Source: RPQJ01 sp963823535 (GTDB lineage Bacteria > Pseudomonadota > Gammaproteobacteria > Steroidobacterales > Steroidobacteraceae). From it: a stretch of 64,000 bases of DNA. The stretch spans positions 644,795 to 708,794 of the forward strand of contig CAWGLZ010000001.1 in the NCBI GenBank assembly GCA_963823535.1. Direction: 5' to 3'. Shown here piece by piece: positions 1 to 7,941 of this stretch (position 1 is its first letter; the number at the start of each line of letters is the position of its first letter). Under the pieces are notes generated by a model. It was not told the origin of the DNA. It saw only the letters and a program-made list of their open reading frames with translations, and made no database searches. Both the position numbers and the translations under genes were made by a program.

Positions 1-2
1 TG

Positions 3-83
3 TACCGCCGGCCGAAGACGTGGCGCGACGGCCTCGAGGCTGGACTGATCTACCTCAAGAATTACGGCGAGCGACTCCGCTGA
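3..83 (+). CDS. C-terminal end of an unidentified protein (partial)
   Basis: An open frame runs in from the left edge and stops at a TGA at 81-83, leaving the last 26 residues of a protein. The tail is basic and mixed hydrophobic, with a TWRDGLEAG stretch and an end in YGERLR. The other two frames look less protein-like. A flippase gene follows 34 bases later on the same strand, so it probably belongs to the same polysaccharide cluster. Too little remains to name it. Confidence 0.4.
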   Translation, partial: YRRPKTWRDGLEAGLIYLKNYGERLR

Positions 84-117
84 ACACGAGTGCGGACAGC
101 GCGGTCGGTGTCGTGCC

Positions 118-1617
118 ATGACTTCTCCGCCGTCCGGTAACGTGCCGATTCGGCCAGGTCGGGAACTGGCCCTGGGTTCCGCGTGGATGATCGCCATGCG
201 TTGGGCAATTCGCGGGGTGGGCCTCGTCAGTACGATCATCCTCGCCCGACTGCTTTCGCCCGATGACTTCGGCGTGCTAGCCATGGCCATGGTGGCCGTC
301 GCGATCCTGCAGTCCTTCACGCAATCCGGGGTCGACCTCGCGCTGCTGCGTGCGGAGACGCCTCAGCGCGAGCACTACGATGCCGCATGGACTCTGGAGA
401 TCATTCAGGGCGCCCTGCTGGCGGCGGTGCTGTTCGTGACTGCACCGCTCGTTTCCGGGCAGTTCGAGGATCCCCGGGTCACGGAGGTCATCCGGGCCCT
501 GTCGCTGGCAGCCCTGGTGGGGGGCTTTCAGAACATCGGCGTCGTCAATTTTCGACGGAACCTGGATTTTCGGCGTGAGTTCCAGTTCGGCATATACAAG
601 AAGCTGTCGACTTTTGTAGTCACGATTGCGGCGGCCATACTGCTCCGCAGTTACTGGGCACTGGTCATCGGACAGGTCGCGGGACGTCTCGTTGAAGTGC
701 TCCTGAGCTACCGGATGTCGGACTATCGTCCACGCCTGTCACTGGCACGGGCCGGTGAAATCTGGGGCTTTTCGCAATGGCTGATACTGTCGCGATTTAC
801 GATGCTGGTGAACCGCCAGTTTGATCGCTGGGTGGTTGGGTCGATTGGCGGAGCTCCTGCAATGGGCAACTACTTCATCGCGCAGGACTTCGCGTCGTCG
901 CCCTCGGATGAGGTTGTCGCACCCATGTCGAGGGCGGCCTTTCCGGTCTACAGCAGACTGCGATCGGACCCGGGCGGCCTGGCGGACGCCCTCCGGCGCA
1001 TGCTCAGTTCGGTCACGGGCATCACCTTTGCCACCGGCCTCGGCATGGCCGCTGTGGCGGACGACTTCGTGCACGTGGTGCTGGGGGTCAAGTGGGTGGG
1101 TGCCGTCCCGATCATTCCGTGGCTGGGGCTTTTCGCAGCGGTCTATGGGATCGTCCGCACGCTGGACACGTTTCTGATCGCCACCGGGCGGGAACGAATG
1201 GCGTCCCTGATTGCGACCGGATACGCCATCCTCGTCATCCCGGTGTTGTGGTACGCGGGCCAGCACGGTGGCGTCGAGGGCATCGCCGCGACCAAGGCCG
1301 GGACCGTGTTTCTTCTGGTCGGCATGCTCGTCTGGTTCGTGGCCCGCACTCCACAGTTCACGCTTCGCATGGTCTGGACCTCCGTCTGGCCGGCGATGAC
1401 GGCAGCCATTGCGATGTTTCTCGCCGTGAAGGGTCTTCAGGGACGATTCCCCCTCGAGAATCACGCCCTGGGCTTGATCCGGGATGTTCTTGCCGGCGCG
1501 CTTGTTTATATTGGGGCTAGCGCCATGATCTGGTCTGCGCGCGGTTGCCCGGCCGGCATCGAGCGAGACCTGGTCGATACCGTGCTGCGCAGATTGGGCC
1601 GTCGCGCCAACGTCTGA
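118..1617 (+). CDS. Wzx/WzxC-type polysaccharide flippase
   Basis: This 499-residue, strongly hydrophobic protein resembles the MOP/MATE-superfamily polysaccharide transporters that flip lipid-linked sugar repeats across the inner membrane. The N-terminal region carries the usual first helices and the ARLLSPDDFGVLAMA motif (about residues 41-55), common in WzxC-like proteins. The length fits the family, and hydrophobic segments continue to the C-terminus. The ATG at 118 gives the full family N-terminus. It lies 23 bases before a phosphohexomutase gene, which fits an exopolysaccharide cluster that begins left of the window. Its substrate cannot be read from sequence. Confidence 0.85.
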   Translation: MTSPPSGNVPIRPGRELALGSAWMIAMRWAIRGVGLVSTIILARLLSPDDFGVLAMAMVAVAILQSFTQSGVDLALLRAETPQREHYDAAWTLEIIQGALLAAVLFVTAPLVSGQFEDPRVTEVIRALSLAALVGGFQNIGVVNFRRNLDFRREFQFGIYKKLSTFVVTIAAAILLRSYWALVIGQVAGRLVEVLLSYRMSDYRPRLSLARAGEIWGFSQWLILSRFTMLVNRQFDRWVVGSIGGAPAMGNYFIAQDFASSPSDEVVAPMSRAAFPVYSRLRSDPGGLADALRRMLSSVTGITFATGLGMAAVADDFVHVVLGVKWVGAVPIIPWLGLFAAVYGIVRTLDTFLIATGRERMASLIATGYAILVIPVLWYAGQHGGVEGIAATKAGTVFLLVGMLVWFVARTPQFTLRMVWTSVWPAMTAAIAMFLAVKGLQGRFPLENHALGLIRDVLAGALVYIGASAMIWSARGCPAGIERDLVDTVLRRLGRRANV

Positions 1618-1640
1618 CCAACTGCATCGAGGGAGGGGCA

Positions 1641-3005
1641 GTGAACAAGATCAGCATTGCAGGTTTCAAGGCTTATGATCTGCGGGGACGAATTCCGTCC
1701 GAGCTCAACGAGGACGTTGCGTACCGGGTGGGCCGCGCCTATGCGGAGTTCGTCAAACCGAAGAGGGTGATCGTCGGCAGGGACATTCGCCTTTCGAGCG
1801 AGGAACTTGCAAAGGCGCTCGAACAGGGTCTGCTCGATTCGGGCGTCGACGTATACGACATCGGCCTGTGTGGTACCGAGGTCGTGTACTTCGCGACGTT
1901 CGCGAAGGAGATGGATGGCGGCATCATGGTCACTGCCAGCCATAATCCGCCGGACTATAACGGGATGAAATTCGTTCGCGAGGGATCCAGGCCGATCAGC
2001 GGAGACAATGGCCTGCAGGAGATCCGTGCTCTCGCGGAGTCCGGGAATTTCACGGCGCCCGACCGCGTGGGCGAGCGCTTCGCCATGGACATCATGCCGG
2101 AGTATATCGAGCATCTGCTGTCATACGTGGATCGCTCCACACTCAAGCCGCTGCGGCTCGTCGTGCACGCGGGCAATGGGGGCGCAGGGCTCATCGTCGA
2201 CAAACTCGAGTCTTACCTGCCGTTCGAGTTCGTCAAGGTCCAGCACGAGCCGGACGGTACCTTTCCGAACGGCGTGCCGAATCCCATGCTCGTCGAGAAC
2301 CACAAGGCGCCGGTTGAAGCGCTCAAGCTGCGTGGGGCCGACTGCGCGATCTCCTGGGACGGCGACTACGACCGTTGCTTCCTCTTTGACGAGCACGGTG
2401 GCTTTATCGAGGGGTATTACATCGTCGGACTGCTGGCTTCGGTCTTCCTGCAGCGCCATCCCGGCAGCCGGATCGTGCACGATCCTCGGCTCACGTGGAA
2501 CACGCTCGACATCGTCGAGCACGGGCACGGCGAGGCAGTGCAGTCCAAATCGGGCCATGCCTTCATCAAGGCGAAGATGCGCGAGGTGGACGGCATCTAC
2601 GGCGGCGAGATGAGCGCGCACCACTATTTTCGTGATTTCGCCTACTGCGACAGTGGAATGATTCCCTGGTTGCTCGTGGCGCAGATCATGAGCGACACGG
2701 GCAAGACCCTGTCACAGCTCGTCGGCGAAAGGATGAGGCTCTTCCCGGCCAGTGGCGAGATCAACCGACGGGTGCCGGACTCGCAGACCACAATCGATGC
2801 TGTACTTTCGAGGTATCAAGCCATCGCCCGGAACGTGGATTTCACGGACGGAGTCAGTGTCGAGTTCGACCGCTGGCGCTTCAACCTGCGAGCCTCGAAC
2901 ACCGAGCCGCTGATCCGGCTCAACGTCGAGAGCCGCGGCGACGAGGCCCTGATGCGCGCGAAGACGGCCGAACTGCTCGAACTGATCGGCGGCGACCCGG
3001 GTTGA
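1641..3005 (+). CDS. Phosphomannomutase/phosphoglucomutase
   Basis: The 454-residue product is an alpha-D-phosphohexomutase, which interconverts hexose 6- and 1-phosphates in the cytoplasm to feed nucleotide-sugar synthesis. The phosphoserine loop TASHNP places the catalytic serine near residue 100. The metal loop DGDYDR lies near residue 240, and a C-terminal phosphate-binding RASNTEPLIR motif is present. The frame is open further upstream, but the GTG at 1641, preceded by GAGGGAGGGG, gives the normal family N-terminus (NKISIAGFKAYDLRG). With AlgD at 29.9 kb it would supply mannose-1-phosphate for GDP-mannose. No mannose-1-phosphate guanylyltransferase is in the window. Confidence 0.93.
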   Translation: MNKISIAGFKAYDLRGRIPSELNEDVAYRVGRAYAEFVKPKRVIVGRDIRLSSEELAKALEQGLLDSGVDVYDIGLCGTEVVYFATFAKEMDGGIMVTASHNPPDYNGMKFVREGSRPISGDNGLQEIRALAESGNFTAPDRVGERFAMDIMPEYIEHLLSYVDRSTLKPLRLVVHAGNGGAGLIVDKLESYLPFEFVKVQHEPDGTFPNGVPNPMLVENHKAPVEALKLRGADCAISWDGDYDRCFLFDEHGGFIEGYYIVGLLASVFLQRHPGSRIVHDPRLTWNTLDIVEHGHGEAVQSKSGHAFIKAKMREVDGIYGGEMSAHHYFRDFAYCDSGMIPWLLVAQIMSDTGKTLSQLVGERMRLFPASGEINRRVPDSQTTIDAVLSRYQAIARNVDFTDGVSVEFDRWRFNLRASNTEPLIRLNVESRGDEALMRAKTAELLELIGGDPG

Positions 3006-3030
3006 AGCTCGGGCGCCGGACCGGGACCCC

Positions 3031-3822
3031 GTGAGCGTTCGCTGGGCAATCTGGGGGCTCCTGTCCCCGTCGCAGGTCCTGGCAGCAACCGCGGTTACGG
3101 GTGGCTTGCTTGTGCTGCTGGGACGCAAGCGGGTCGGGCAGGTTCTGTGCATCGCCGGTGCGATCGGGCTCCTGTTGTTTGGATTCCTGCCCGGTGCGCA
3201 TTACCTGGCCCGCCCGCTCGAGAAAAGGTTCCTGATTCCAGAGCTGCCGCCGAAGGTGACGGGAATCATCCTGCTGGCGGGTTCTGAGCGACCTGCGGCG
3301 TCCGACGCTTTCGGCGAACCCCAAACCGGGTCGCATGGAAGCCGCTACGTAACTGCCCTGAGGCTCGCGCAGCGGTATCCCGATGCCGTGCTGGTCTATT
3401 CTGGTGGTCCCATGGTGCGCGCCGGTACGGGACCACTCGGAACGCAGTCCGCGGTGGCCGCCGAGATCCTTCGTGGCGTCGGCGTTGCCCCTGCGCGCCT
3501 CCGGTTCGACACGGAATCGCGGGATACCTGTGCTCATGCGGGCAATGTCCAGAAGCTGGTCGTGCCCCGGCGCGGCGAGACCTGGATCGTTGTCAGCTCT
3601 GCGATGCACATGCCCCGCGTCGTCGCGTGTTTTCGGGCCGCCGGCTGGAAAGACTTTCTGCCGTATCCGACCGACCATCGGGTCGTTACGGGCGCCTGGG
3701 ATCGCGGCACTTTCCTGCTGGTCCGTAACTTGGAAGTGCTCGACCTCGCGGCCCACGAGTGGATCGGGCTCGCTTACTATCGGGCGGCGGGCCGCACACG
3801 GGAGCTCTTCCCGGCCCCCTAG
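3031..3822 (+). CDS. YdcF/SanA-like (DUF218) membrane protein
   Basis: The 263-residue protein has two hydrophobic N-terminal segments (about residues 10-30 and 36-58) followed by a DUF218-type domain with GIILLAGS, an SRDTCAHAGN motif and a conserved AMHMPR motif. Family members are inner-membrane proteins linked to envelope or polysaccharide biology, with no settled reaction. The start is a GTG 25 bases after the phosphomannomutase stop, so the two are probably cotranscribed. A more specific role cannot be given. Confidence 0.8.
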   Translation: MSVRWAIWGLLSPSQVLAATAVTGGLLVLLGRKRVGQVLCIAGAIGLLLFGFLPGAHYLARPLEKRFLIPELPPKVTGIILLAGSERPAASDAFGEPQTGSHGSRYVTALRLAQRYPDAVLVYSGGPMVRAGTGPLGTQSAVAAEILRGVGVAPARLRFDTESRDTCAHAGNVQKLVVPRRGETWIVVSSAMHMPRVVACFRAAGWKDFLPYPTDHRVVTGAWDRGTFLLVRNLEVLDLAAHEWIGLAYYRAAGRTRELFPAP

Positions 3823-3866
3823 CCTGCGAGCATTGCGATCGGTGCCGGCGCCCGTGTGCGTTGCAT

Positions 3867-3895
3867 TTGACCCTCTCCGGGCCACGCCCTAAACT
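3867..3895 (+). promoter_or_regulatory. Sigma-70 promoter of tRNA-Val
   Basis: TTGACC (3867-3872) and TAAACT (3890-3895) are 17 bases apart, followed by a GC-rich discriminator typical of stable-RNA promoters. The expected start is 7-8 bases after the -10 hexamer, about nine bases before the tRNA. Confidence 0.6.
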
Positions 3896-3910
3896 ACGCG
3901 CCCCTCGGAC

Positions 3911-3985
3911 GGGCGGTTAGCTCAGCGGTAGAGCACTGCTTTCACACGGCAGGGGTCGATGGTTCGATCCCATCACCGCCCACCA
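3911..3985 (+). tRNA. tRNA-Val (CAC)
   Basis: A full cloverleaf of 75 bases with an encoded CCA end. The acceptor stem GGGCGGT pairs with ACCGCCC, the D arm is present, and the anticodon stem CTGCT/GGCAG encloses loop TTCACAC with anticodon CAC. The T arm carries GGTTCGATCC. It has its own promoter and a terminator downstream. Confidence 0.97.
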
Positions 3986-3992
3986 GATCCTG

Positions 3993-4021
3993 CGCCGGCC
4001 CCTTGGCCGGCGTCAGTTTTT
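3993..4021 (+). terminator. Intrinsic terminator after tRNA-Val
   Basis: An eight-pair GC stem (CGCCGGCC 3993-4000 with GGCCGGCG 4005-4012, loop CCTT) is followed by TCAG and a five-T run. It sits 8 bases after the tRNA and just before gltX, so gltX needs its own promoter or read-through. Confidence 0.75.
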
Positions 4022-4034
4022 CCACAGGCGCCCC

Positions 4035-5444
4035 ATGACCGTCCGCACCCGTTTTGCCCCGAGTCCCACCGGCATGCTGCACATCGGCGGCGTGCGCACG
4101 GCGCTGTTCTGCTGGCTCTACGCCCGCCGGCACGGCGGAACGTTCATCCTGCGAATCGAGGACACCGACCGGGAGCGGTCCACGCCCGAGGCGTTGCAGG
4201 CCATCCTCGACGGGATGAAGTGGCTCGGGCTGGATCACGACGAAGGACCGTTCTACCAGACGCAGCGCATGGACCGGTACCGGGAAGTCATCGAGCAGTT
4301 CCTGCGCGAGGGCAAGGCCTACCACTGCTACTGCTCCCGGGAGGAGCTCGACCAGATGCGGGCCGCGCAGATGGCGCGCAAGGAGAAGCCCCGGTACGAC
4401 GGTCGCTGCCGCCAGCGCACCGTGCCCGTGCCCGGGGTGAGCCCCGTGGTGCGGTTCCGAAACCCGGATGAGGGGCAGGTGATCGTCAACGACGTCGTCC
4501 ACGGCCCGATCACCTTCGACAGTGCCGAGCTCGACGACCTGATCATCGCCCGCTCGGACGGAACGCCCACCTACAATTTCTGCGTCGTCGTGGACGATTA
4601 CGACATGCGCATCACGCACGTGATTCGCGGCGACGACCACATCAACAACACGCCGCGCCAGATCAACATGCTGAAGGCGCTGGGCGTCGAGCCGCCGCTG
4701 TATGCGCACGTGCCGATGATCCTCGGGCCGGACGGCGCCAAGCTGTCGAAGCGCCACGGTGCGGTCAGTGTGCTGCAGTACCGCGATGACGGCTTCCTGC
4801 CCGAGGGCCTGCTGAATTACCTGGGCCGGCTGGGTTGGTCGCACGGTGATCAGGAGATCTTCACGCTCGAGGAAATGGTGCGGTTGTTCGACATCCATGA
4901 CGTCAACAAGTCGGCCTCGGCGCTGAACCCGGACAAGATGCTCTGGACCAACCAGCAGCACATCCTGCGCTCGACACCGGAACACCTTGCCGGGTACCTG
5001 CGGCCCCAGCTCGAGGCCCTGGGGCTCGCGGCGGACGACATGGCCAGGGTGACTGCGGTGGCGAAGGCCCAGAAGGAGCGGGCGAAGACCCTCCGGGAGA
5101 TGGCCGAGAACAGCGTCTTCTTCTTCAAGGACGTGACGGAGTACGAGCCGAAGGCGGTCGCGAAGAATCTGACCGTGGAGACCGCCCCGATCCTGGCCGC
5201 GGCGCATGCGAAGCTCGCGGCGCTGCCGGAGTGGCAGGCGCCCGCGATTCACACGGCGATCATGGCCGTGGCGGAGGAAAGGAGCGTCGGCCTGGGCAAG
5301 GTGGCGCAGCCGGTGCGAGTGGCCGTTTCGGGCGGCACGGTCTCGCCGCCCATCGACGTCACCCTTGAGATCCTCGGGCGGGACGAGACCCTGCGCCGGC
5401 TCGAGCGGGCGCAGGTCGTCGCGTCATCCGCATCCCCGGGCTGA
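4035..5444 (+). CDS. gltX: Glutamyl-tRNA synthetase
   Basis: The 469-residue class I aminoacyl-tRNA synthetase charges tRNA-Glu in the cytoplasm. It has the HIGH-type motif in SPTGMLHIGG near residue 10 and the KMSKS-type motif KLSKRHG near residue 240, and its length is normal. A Cys-containing insert (HCYCSREEL, near residue 100) matches many bacterial GltX proteins. It is convergent with the Ig-repeat gene that ends at 5465. It is a housekeeping gene and marks the left border of the accessory region. Confidence 0.97.
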   Translation: MTVRTRFAPSPTGMLHIGGVRTALFCWLYARRHGGTFILRIEDTDRERSTPEALQAILDGMKWLGLDHDEGPFYQTQRMDRYREVIEQFLREGKAYHCYCSREELDQMRAAQMARKEKPRYDGRCRQRTVPVPGVSPVVRFRNPDEGQVIVNDVVHGPITFDSAELDDLIIARSDGTPTYNFCVVVDDYDMRITHVIRGDDHINNTPRQINMLKALGVEPPLYAHVPMILGPDGAKLSKRHGAVSVLQYRDDGFLPEGLLNYLGRLGWSHGDQEIFTLEEMVRLFDIHDVNKSASALNPDKMLWTNQQHILRSTPEHLAGYLRPQLEALGLAADDMARVTAVAKAQKERAKTLREMAENSVFFFKDVTEYEPKAVAKNLTVETAPILAAAHAKLAALPEWQAPAIHTAIMAVAEERSVGLGKVAQPVRVAVSGGTVSPPIDVTLEILGRDETLRRLERAQVVASSASPG

Positions 5445-5464
5445 CCTGGACGCGCCGGTCGGCT

Positions 5465-7543
5465 TCAGCGGATCGTCTTGCTCGCGATGTTCGAGAAGCT
5501 GCTTTCCACGTTGGACGTGTTGTAAGCCTTCAGTGCGAAGTACCAGGTCGCGGGCGACAGGTTCTCGACCACCGCACTCGTGACGCCTGCGTTGGCAATT
5601 TCCAGGACCGACGTCAGGTTCGCGGAATTTGTGCCGTAGTAGACGCGGTAGCCCCTGAGGTTCGTGAGTGGCGAGCCATCCTCATTGAGGGTGGGCGGAC
5701 TCCATCTCAGCGTTGCGGAGCCCGTCTGGACATCGGCCACTGTAATTGAGAACGCAGGCAGCGAGGCGCTCGCGGCTCCGTCCGAGGCCGTGATGACGAT
5801 TCCGGAGTACGTGCCGATTTGGCTGCTGGTGGGTGTGCCGGAGAGACGCCCGTTCCCAGGATCGAAGTTCGCCCACACGGGACGATTGGCGATCGAGAAA
5901 GTGAGTGTCTGCCCGCTGTCGGGATCCGAGGCTGTGGGCGTAAAGCTGTAGGCCTGTCCGGTCGTCACAGACGTTCCCGGCGTGCCGCTGATCACGGGCG
6001 GTCGGTTGGCCGCGGTGACCTCAATGGTGAAGGCTGGGAGAGCGTCGCTGGCCGTGCCGTCGGACACGCTGATGACGATGCCCGAGTAGGTGCCGCTCTG
6101 CGTACTGGTGGGCGTCCCAGAAAGTCGTCCGGTCGAACTGCTGAACGCCGCCCACGACGGTCTGTTGACGATAGAGAACGTCAGCGTCTGCCCGGTATCG
6201 GGATCGGAGGCGACGGGCGTGAAATTGTATGCCTGCCCCGCGGTGACCGACGTGGCCGGCGTGCCGCTGATCACGGGAGCCCGGTTTGGACTTTCGACCG
6301 TAATGCTGAACGGTGCCAGCGTTGTGCGGGCGGCCCCGTCAGTGACCGTGATGGACACGTTCGAATAGGCACCGATGTGCGCGGTGGTGGGCGTGCCTGA
6401 GAGTCGCCCGGTCGCGCTGCTGAACGTGGCCCAGGATGGGCGATTTGCGATGGAGAATGCGAGCGTCTGGCCATCCGCGTCCGTGGCGCTCGGTCGGAAG
6501 TCGTAGGGCTGACCGGCCGTGACGCGTGTCGGCGGGACGCCGCCAATCTGGGGCGGTGAGTTGGCCGCGAGTACGGTGATGCCGAAGGCGGGCAGCGAAG
6601 CGCTCGCCTGACCATCGGAGACTGAGATTACGATGTTGGTCGTCTGACCGACCTGCGTGACTGTCGGCGTTCCGCCGAGTTCGCCTGTCGCGGCGTTGAA
6701 GGTCGCCCACGCGGGGGCGCCGGCGATCGAGAACGTCAGGCTCTGGCCGTCGGGGTCGCTCGCGGTCGGGCGGAAGACATATGTCTGCCCGACCGTTACA
6801 GCTTCGGCGGGGGTGCCCGAGATCGTTGGCGGTCGATTGCCGGTTCCGGGTGCGGTGCCCGCGGTGACCGAGATGTCGAAGGCCGGCAGGGAAGTCTGAT
6901 CGACGCCGTCGGAAACAGAGATCGCAACACCGGCGAACACGCCGACGTGGCTCGCCGCCGGCGTGCCAGCCAGGCGCCCGGTTACCGTGTCGAACTGTGC
7001 CCATTCCGGCAGGTTTCCGATGCTGAACGTGAGGACCTGGCCGTCCGGGTCGCTGACGAGTGGGACGAATTCGTAGCTGTTGCCGGCGACGACGTTCGTC
7101 GCGGGACTGCCGACAATTGTTGGTGGCGTGTTCTCTGGCGCAGGCGCTTCGCCTTCCACCGTGAGCTTGAAGGCCGGCAGGGACACCGTATGCATGCCAT
7201 CGGTGACGCTGATCTGGATGTCACTGTAGGTGGGCTGTGCGGCAGGCGTGGGGGTTCCGCGCAGCCGGCCGGAGATCGGGCTGAAGGTGGCCCATTCGGG
7301 GCGATTGTCGATGCTGAAGGTCAGCGTGTCGCCGTCGGCATCATCGACCATCGGCTCGAACAGGTATTCCTGCCCGACCTTCGCGACACTGGGTGGCGCC
7401 CCTGCGATGGCAGGTGGAGAGTTGACGGAACTATCGTCTGCGGCACTCCCCGACGGTCGTCCCGATCCGTCGGTGCCGCAGGCGACCAGGCCACAGCAGG
7501 TCGCGAGGATCGACACTCGTCGCCATGTGATGAAAAGCTTCAT
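5465..7543 (-). CDS. Ig-repeat (putative Ig/cadherin-like) lipoprotein with C-terminal Fn3 domain
   Basis: The 692-residue predicted surface lipoprotein has its lipobox LVAC ending at Cys22. Six tandem repeats of roughly 93 residues follow (about residues 41-607). Each starts with a PP-x-I-x-G type motif and carries DPDGQ.LTFSI, W-x-x-F and GRLSGTP motifs, as in He_PIG/putative-Ig domains. The last 85 residues form a fibronectin type III-like domain with ATWYFALKAY. There is no PEP-CTERM or LPxTx tail, so attachment is probably by lipid. The architecture matches the genes at 7942-9990 and 59965-60684. A GEMM riboswitch lies in its 5' leader. Adhesion or matrix binding is inferred only. Confidence 0.85.
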   Translation of the reverse strand: MKLFITWRRVSILATCCGLVACGTDGSGRPSGSAADDSSVNSPPAIAGAPPSVAKVGQEYLFEPMVDDADGDTLTFSIDNRPEWATFSPISGRLRGTPTPAAQPTYSDIQISVTDGMHTVSLPAFKLTVEGEAPAPENTPPTIVGSPATNVVAGNSYEFVPLVSDPDGQVLTFSIGNLPEWAQFDTVTGRLAGTPAASHVGVFAGVAISVSDGVDQTSLPAFDISVTAGTAPGTGNRPPTISGTPAEAVTVGQTYVFRPTASDPDGQSLTFSIAGAPAWATFNAATGELGGTPTVTQVGQTTNIVISVSDGQASASLPAFGITVLAANSPPQIGGVPPTRVTAGQPYDFRPSATDADGQTLAFSIANRPSWATFSSATGRLSGTPTTAHIGAYSNVSITVTDGAARTTLAPFSITVESPNRAPVISGTPATSVTAGQAYNFTPVASDPDTGQTLTFSIVNRPSWAAFSSSTGRLSGTPTSTQSGTYSGIVISVSDGTASDALPAFTIEVTAANRPPVISGTPGTSVTTGQAYSFTPTASDPDSGQTLTFSIANRPVWANFDPGNGRLSGTPTSSQIGTYSGIVITASDGAASASLPAFSITVADVQTGSATLRWSPPTLNEDGSPLTNLRGYRVYYGTNSANLTSVLEIANAGVTSAVVENLSPATWYFALKAYNTSNVESSFSNIASKTIR
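5724..7423 (-). repeat. Six-unit Ig-domain repeat array
   Basis: Six diverged in-frame units of about 280 bases encode the Ig-like repeats of the lipoprotein. Units share long near-identical stretches around the DPDG, GRLSGTP and VISVSDG segments, so recombination could change copy number. Confidence 0.75.
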
Positions 7544-7647
7544 GCCCGAGATTGCCCTCTTGCAACCCCAGGTCGCGCGGATCGTAATGCTGGAAGAGAA
7601 GTTCCGGAGGCCAGCCTGCGCACGCGGATGCGTAGCGATTTCTGCCC

Positions 7648-7736
7648 GGTTCCGGCAACCCCGCTATCCTGGGCATAGATCCCACGGACCGGAGGCTTTG
7701 CGTCCCTGCCTTGCGGCAGGTTTGCCCTTGTCTAGA
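7648..7736 (-). promoter_or_regulatory. Cyclic-di-GMP-I (GEMM) riboswitch, copy 2
   Basis: Read on the minus strand, the leader contains AGGGCAAACC, a stem capped by a GCAA tetraloop, GGGACGCAAAGCCTCCGG and, at the 3' side, GGATAGCGGGGTTGCCGG. These are the diagnostic blocks of the cyclic-di-GMP-I aptamer in the right order and spacing. It lies about 105 bases before the start of the Ig-repeat lipoprotein at 7543, leaving room for an expression platform that I cannot resolve. Confidence 0.92.
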
Positions 7737-7941
7737 ACCCGATGCGATGGATTATGGCCACGCCTCCTGTCGATGCAAGCCAGGGAACCGTCTCCATTTG
7801 GAGACTGTGACGTGATCGAGAATGTGGTCGCGCGGCCTGAATCTGCAGGCGGCGCGGGCACTTGTGCTCGAATTCTCGAAATGACCGTCGTGAGTTCGTC
7901 ATCTGCCGGCCTGGAACTGTTTGCCTGAGCGACGCGGTGAT
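7737..7941. other. Intergenic region upstream of riboswitch copy 2
   Basis: About 200 bases lie between the stop of the gene at 7942 and the riboswitch leader. I see a small perfect hairpin (GTCTCC 7790-7795, GGAGAC 7800-7805) without a T run, and no convincing ORF. The promoter for the downstream Ig gene is expected here but I cannot pick one. Confidence 0.4.

Noticed and set aside
739..1464. Long minus-strand ORF opposite the flippase
   Set aside because: It is composed of low-complexity Arg/His-rich sequence typical of antisense frames in GC-rich DNA and lies fully inside a clear gene.
3942..5252. 436-codon minus-strand ORF over gltX
   Set aside because: It is antisense to an unmistakable glutamyl-tRNA synthetase and has no recognisable domain.
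7790..7805. GTCTCC/GGAGAC hairpin as a terminator
   Set aside because: There is no T run on either side and the stem is only six pairs.
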